Below, one piece after another: positions 3,501 to 6,385 of a stretch of 6,385 nt of DNA. Under the pieces are notes generated by a model. It ran no database searches, was not told the origin of the DNA, and saw only the letters and a list, made by a program, of their open reading frames with translations. The DNA is taken from the NCBI GenBank assembly GCA_945866285.1, contig CAMBHC010000165.1, positions 1 through 6,385 of the forward strand. The letters run 5' to 3'. The position numbers and the translations under genes are program-made. The DNA is from Candidatus Sulfopaludibacter sp. SbA3 (lineage in GTDB: Bacteria; Acidobacteriota; Vicinamibacteria; Vicinamibacterales; UBA2999). Every line of letters begins with the position of its first letter. Position 1 is the first letter of the stretch.

Positions 3501-5660
3501 ATGATGTCCAATCGACTCGCGGGCGAGCAGAGCCCGTACCTGCTGCAGCACGCGCACAATCCGGTTGACTGGTATCCGTGGGGCGATGAGGCGTTCGCGG
3601 CAGCCCGCGCGGCCGGGAAGCCCATCTTCTTGTCGATCGGCTACGCCACCTGCCACTGGTGTCACGTCATGGAACGCGAGTCGTTCGAGAACCTCGGCGT
3701 CGCCAAGGTGCTGAACGACCACTTCATTTCGATCAAGGTCGATCGCGAGGAACGCCCAGACGTCGATCGCGTCTACATGACGTTTGTGCAGGCGACGACT
3801 GGTTCCGGCGGTTGGCCCATGAGCGTGTGGCTGACGCCCGACCTGCAGCCCTTCTTCGGCGGCACTTACTATCCGCCCAGGTCACAGTGGGGCCGGCCGG
3901 GCTTCGTTGACGTGCTCAGTGAGGTCAATCGCGCCTGGCGCGACGATCGGGCGAATGTGGTCAAGTCGGCGGCCGAGATTGTGGCGCGTCTTGAGCAGAT
4001 GGCACTGGGACAGAACGATCGGCGCACCCCCGACGCCGGCGCGCTGGCCAAGACCTATCAGCAGTTCGCGCAGACCTTTGACGCGCGCCGCGGCGGGTTC
4101 GGCGATGCGCCGAAGTTTCCGCGGCCCAGCGAGTTGCTGTTCCTGTTGCGCGAGCACAAGCGCACCGGTGACGACGTGCCGCGGGCCATGGTCGTGCAGA
4201 CGCTGCGCGCGATGGCCCTTGGCGGCATGCGCGACCACATCGGCGGCGGGTTTCACCGCTACTCGGTGGACGGTAACTGGCGAGTGCCGCACTTCGAGAA
4301 GATGCTGTACGACCAGGCGCAGCTGGTGCTGGCCTACCTCGAGGCGGCGCAGGCGAGCGACGATCCCTTCTTCGCCCAGGTCGCCGAAGACACCCTGCAG
4401 TACGTGCAGCGCGACATGACCGACGAAGCGGGTGGGTTCTATTCGGCCGAGGACGCCGACAGCATTCCGCCCGGCAGCGAAGGTGATCCCACCAGCCACA
4501 AGATGGAGGGCGCGTTCTACATCTGGGGCCAGGACGAGGTGCGCGCCGCCCTTGGTGACGACAGCCTGGTGTTCGAGGGCCGCTACGGCGTGTTGCCCAG
4601 CGGCAACGCGCCGTTCGATCCTCAGCAGGAATTCGTCAACAAGAACCTGTTGCACACCGCGCAATCGATTGCCGACCTCGCGCGCGCGAGCGGCAAGACG
4701 CCCGTCGATATTGCCGAGATCTTGTTGCGTACGCGTAAGGTCCTGTTCGACGTCCGAAACAAGCGGCCGCGGCCGCAGTTGGATGACAAGGTGCTGACCG
4801 CGTGGAACGGCCTGATGATCGCGGCGTGCGCGCGTGCCGCTCGCGTTCTTGGGCACCATAGCCTTGGCGACGGTGGCTCCGCAGAAGATGGTCCTCGGGG
4901 CGATGGTGCGGCAGCAGCGCGCCATCTGGAAAGCGCGGTTCGAGCCGCCACGTTCATCAAGCAGACCATGTGGGACGCGAACACCGGTCGATTGTTGAGG
5001 CGCTATCGCGCCGGGGATGCGGCGATTGAGGCCTACGCCGAAGACTTTGCATATCTCGTGTTCGGCGTGCTCGAGTTGTTCCAGGCGACCGGCCAGGCCG
5101 ATTGGCTGGCGTGGGCGCGGACGTTGCAGGCGCGGCAGGACGAGCTGTTCGGGGATGGCGAGAGCGGCGGCTGGTTCAGCACGACCGGCGCCGACCCGTC
5201 GGTGTTGCTCCGCATGAAGGAAGACTACGATGGCGCAGAGCCCTCGCCGACGGCAGTATCGGCGATGAACTGCTGGACGCTGGCGCACCTGACTGGCGTG
5301 GCGTCGTACCGCGAGCGCGCGGCGGCGGCGCTGGCGTCGTTCGGCGGCCGCCTCGAAGACCAGGGCCGGGCGGTGCCGTTCATGGCGTCGGTTTTGTCGG
5401 CGTCGCTCGCCATCAGCGAGCAGATCGTAATTGTCGGCCGGCGTGGCGCGGCCGACACGCAGGCGCTGTGGCGCGCGGCGCACCAGCGCTACCGTCCGTT
5501 TACGGTGATGGTGCTGGCCGACCCAGCGGAACAGGCGGCCCTGGCGATGCACATGCCGTGGGTCGCGGAGATGAAGATGATCGACAACCGGGCCACCGCG
5601 TATGTCTGCCGAGACTTTGCGTGCGATGCGCCGACCACCGATGCGAGTGTGTTGCGATGA
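3501..5660 (+). CDS. DUF255 / COG1331 thioredoxin-fold protein (YyaL / SPATA20 family)
   Basis: A 719-residue protein of the conserved YyaL/SPATA20 family. N-terminal thioredoxin-like domain (about 1-165): SPYLLQHAHNPVDWYPWG (11-28), the redox-like motif C51-H-W-C54 followed by HVM, VDREERPDVD (80-89), GGWP with the likely cis-proline (P106) and GGTYYPP (120-126). The larger C-terminal part is an (alpha/alpha)-barrel domain of the type seen in N-acylglucosamine epimerases, with family blocks PHFEKMLYDQAQ (around H264), YSAEDADS (314-321) and DDKVLTAWNGLM (428-439). No signal peptide is seen, so it should be cytoplasmic. The biochemical role of the family is not established; a thiol redox function is inferred from CxxC. 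Start is ATG 3501 or the adjacent ATG 3504; neither has a clear Shine-Dalgarno. Residues about 452-471 look like an insertion, rich in Gly and Asp, encoded by a palindromic DNA segment. The gene overlaps the crotonase gene by ATGA. Confidence 0.95.
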   Translation: MMSNRLAGEQSPYLLQHAHNPVDWYPWGDEAFAAARAAGKPIFLSIGYATCHWCHVMERESFENLGVAKVLNDHFISIKVDREERPDVDRVYMTFVQATTGSGGWPMSVWLTPDLQPFFGGTYYPPRSQWGRPGFVDVLSEVNRAWRDDRANVVKSAAEIVARLEQMALGQNDRRTPDAGALAKTYQQFAQTFDARRGGFGDAPKFPRPSELLFLLREHKRTGDDVPRAMVVQTLRAMALGGMRDHIGGGFHRYSVDGNWRVPHFEKMLYDQAQLVLAYLEAAQASDDPFFAQVAEDTLQYVQRDMTDEAGGFYSAEDADSIPPGSEGDPTSHKMEGAFYIWGQDEVRAALGDDSLVFEGRYGVLPSGNAPFDPQQEFVNKNLLHTAQSIADLARASGKTPVDIAEILLRTRKVLFDVRNKRPRPQLDDKVLTAWNGLMIAACARAARVLGHHSLGDGGSAEDGPRGDGAAAARHLESAVRAATFIKQTMWDANTGRLLRRYRAGDAAIEAYAEDFAYLVFGVLELFQATGQADWLAWARTLQARQDELFGDGESGGWFSTTGADPSVLLRMKEDYDGAEPSPTAVSAMNCWTLAHLTGVASYRERAAAALASFGGRLEDQGRAVPFMASVLSASLAISEQIVIVGRRGAADTQALWRAAHQRYRPFTVMVLADPAEQAALAMHMPWVAEMKMIDNRATAYVCRDFACDAPTTDASVLR
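4853..4909. repeat. Palindromic repeat segment inserted in frame within the DUF255 gene
   Basis: GCACCATAGCC (4853-4863) and GGCGATGGTGC (4899-4909) form an 11-bp inverted repeat with one mismatch. Inside it, CACCATAGCC-TT-GGCGACGGTG (4854-4875) is a tighter palindrome with 8 of 10 pairs matching. The segment encodes residues of about 452-471 (HHSLGDGG, SAEDGPRGDGAA). These fall between the family block ending ARAARVLG and the helix AARHLESAVRAATF, where relatives as I recall them pass almost directly from one to the other. It resembles a small palindromic element tolerated in frame, as described for Rickettsia palindromic elements, though no relation to those is implied. Confidence 0.45.
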
Positions 5661-6385
5661 GCGGACTTGTGCGAAGCCAGGCGTCGCGTGATGGGGCGTG
5701 GCAACGCCTGCAGTTGAATGCGCCGCCGGGTAACCTCCTGTCGCTGGACCTCGTGCGAGCGCTCGGGAAAGCGCTGCATGACCTGCAGTCGACTCCGGGA
5801 ATCAAGTGGCTGACCATTGAAGGGGCCGGCGACGAGTTCTCGTTCGGCGCGAAAATCCAGGAACACGAGCCGGGACTGATGGCCACCGTGTTACCGGAAA
5901 CGCATCGTGTGATCCGGCAGGTACTGGAGTTCCCGGCGCCGACGGCGGCGCTCGTGAACGGCCGCTGCCTGGGTGGCGGTTTTGAGCTCGCCCTGGCGTG
6001 CGATGACATTCTCGCGACGGATTCGGCGACATTCGGCTTGCCCGAGATTCGGCTGGCGGCATTCCCGCCGGCGGCGGCGGCACTGTTGCCGTTGCGAGTT
6101 GGGGCGTCCCGTGCCACCCGCGCCATTGTCACGGGGCAGCTGCAGGCGGCCGGCTACTGGCACGAGGCGGGCCTGCTGTCGATGGTCGCGCCGACCACCA
6201 GCTTGATCGAAGCAGCCGGCACCTGGTTCGACACCCATCTCTCTCCCCATTCGTCGGTGGCGCTGTCACACGCGGTCGCGGCGGCTCGGTTGACGCTGCG
6301 GGCGCAGGCCGAGCCGGCACTCGAGAAGGCAGAGCGTGACTACCTGAGCGGCTTGCTCAAGACGCACGATGCCGCGGAAGGCGTC
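5657..6385 (+). CDS. Enoyl-CoA hydratase/isomerase family protein, cyclohexa-1,5-diene-1-carbonyl-CoA-hydratase-like, 3' end cut by window
   Basis: The first 243 residues of a crotonase-fold protein; members are usually about 255-260 residues, so only the last few percent is missing. Visible parts are the oxyanion-hole segment DEFSFGAKIQEH (59-70), VNGRCLGGGFELALACDD (100-117) and TFGLPEIRLAAFPPAAAALLP (125-145, the block after TFG). Both acidic residues used by classical enoyl-CoA hydratases are present: E110 in GGGFEL and E130 in LPEIRL. The LPEIR-hydrophobic-FPP-AAALLP stretch resembles dienoyl-CoA hydratases of the benzoyl-CoA pathway (Dch) more than fatty-acid beta-oxidation hydratases, but no other benzoyl-CoA pathway gene is visible, so the substrate is uncertain. 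The start is ATG 5657, overlapping the DUF255 stop (ATGA), implying coupled translation. Confidence 0.9.
   Translation, partial: MSGLVRSQASRDGAWQRLQLNAPPGNLLSLDLVRALGKALHDLQSTPGIKWLTIEGAGDEFSFGAKIQEHEPGLMATVLPETHRVIRQVLEFPAPTAALVNGRCLGGGFELALACDDILATDSATFGLPEIRLAAFPPAAAALLPLRVGASRATRAIVTGQLQAAGYWHEAGLLSMVAPTTSLIEAAGTWFDTHLSPHSSVALSHAVAAARLTLRAQAEPALEKAERDYLSGLLKTHDAAEGV

Noticed and set aside
3997..4020. TGGCAC at about 4000 as a sigma-54 -24 element
   Set aside because: No TTGC follows at the required spacing, and it lies within conserved DUF255 coding sequence.
3882..5552. Minus-strand open frame of 556 codons opposite the DUF255 gene
   Set aside because: Long antisense frames are common opposite GC-rich genes with strong third-position bias. 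The product is rich in Arg, His and Ala with no motif, while the plus strand encodes a clear conserved family.
5500..6250. Minus-strand open frames opposite the crotonase gene
   Set aside because: Their products are Ser/Arg/Pro-rich and motif-free, and the plus strand carries the crotonase active-site blocks.

Overview
The window is about 6.4 kb of high-GC bacterial DNA (GC roughly in the mid-60s, strong G/C preference at third codon positions). It looks like ordinary chromosome from a soil-type heterotroph. The gene mix (biotin-dependent acyl-CoA carboxylase, orphan sigma-54 activator, YtxH, YihY/BrkB, DUF255 thioredoxin-fold protein, dienoyl-CoA-hydratase-like crotonase) would fit Acidobacteriota, perhaps Vicinamibacteria. 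That is inference; no rRNA or other marker gene is present. There is no phage, transposase, integrase, CRISPR array or tRNA.

Layout: (1) 1-539, minus strand: a short operon with a 31-residue cysteine-rich zinc-ribbon-like microprotein (444-539), followed 13 nt later by the N-terminal 143 residues of a methylcrotonyl-CoA carboxylase beta subunit that runs off the left edge. A consensus -10 box (TATAAT, minus strand, 630-635) could drive it. (2) 540-819: a divergent intergenic region with that promoter, a doubtful 22-residue membrane-peptide ORF, and a strong hairpin or operator-like inverted repeat (735-763). (3) 820-3375, plus strand: three tightly packed genes, namely an NtrC-type response regulator / sigma-54 activator (474 aa), a 75-aa YtxH-like membrane protein (ATGA overlap) and a YihY/BrkB-family membrane protein (1-nt gap if it starts at GTG 2470). 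No histidine kinase is visible. (4) 3364-3500: a repeat-rich junction with an 11-bp tandem repeat that supplies the YihY stop codon and is mirrored by a degenerate inverted copy, then a perfect 8-bp hairpin just before the next gene. (5) 3501-6385, plus strand: a 719-aa DUF255/COG1331 protein (thioredoxin fold plus alpha/alpha barrel), overlapped by ATGA with a crotonase-fold enoyl-CoA hydratase that runs off the right edge.

How the genes may work together: the outer genes concern acyl-CoA metabolism (leucine catabolism on the left, hydration of an unsaturated acyl-CoA on the right). The central block pairs a phosphorylation-responsive sigma-54 activator with two envelope proteins, suggesting regulated membrane or stress physiology. 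I did not find a clearly new multi-gene system. The most unusual items are the zinc-ribbon microprotein ahead of the carboxylase gene, an in-frame palindromic insertion inside the DUF255 gene, and the tandem/inverted repeat element at 3364-3457.
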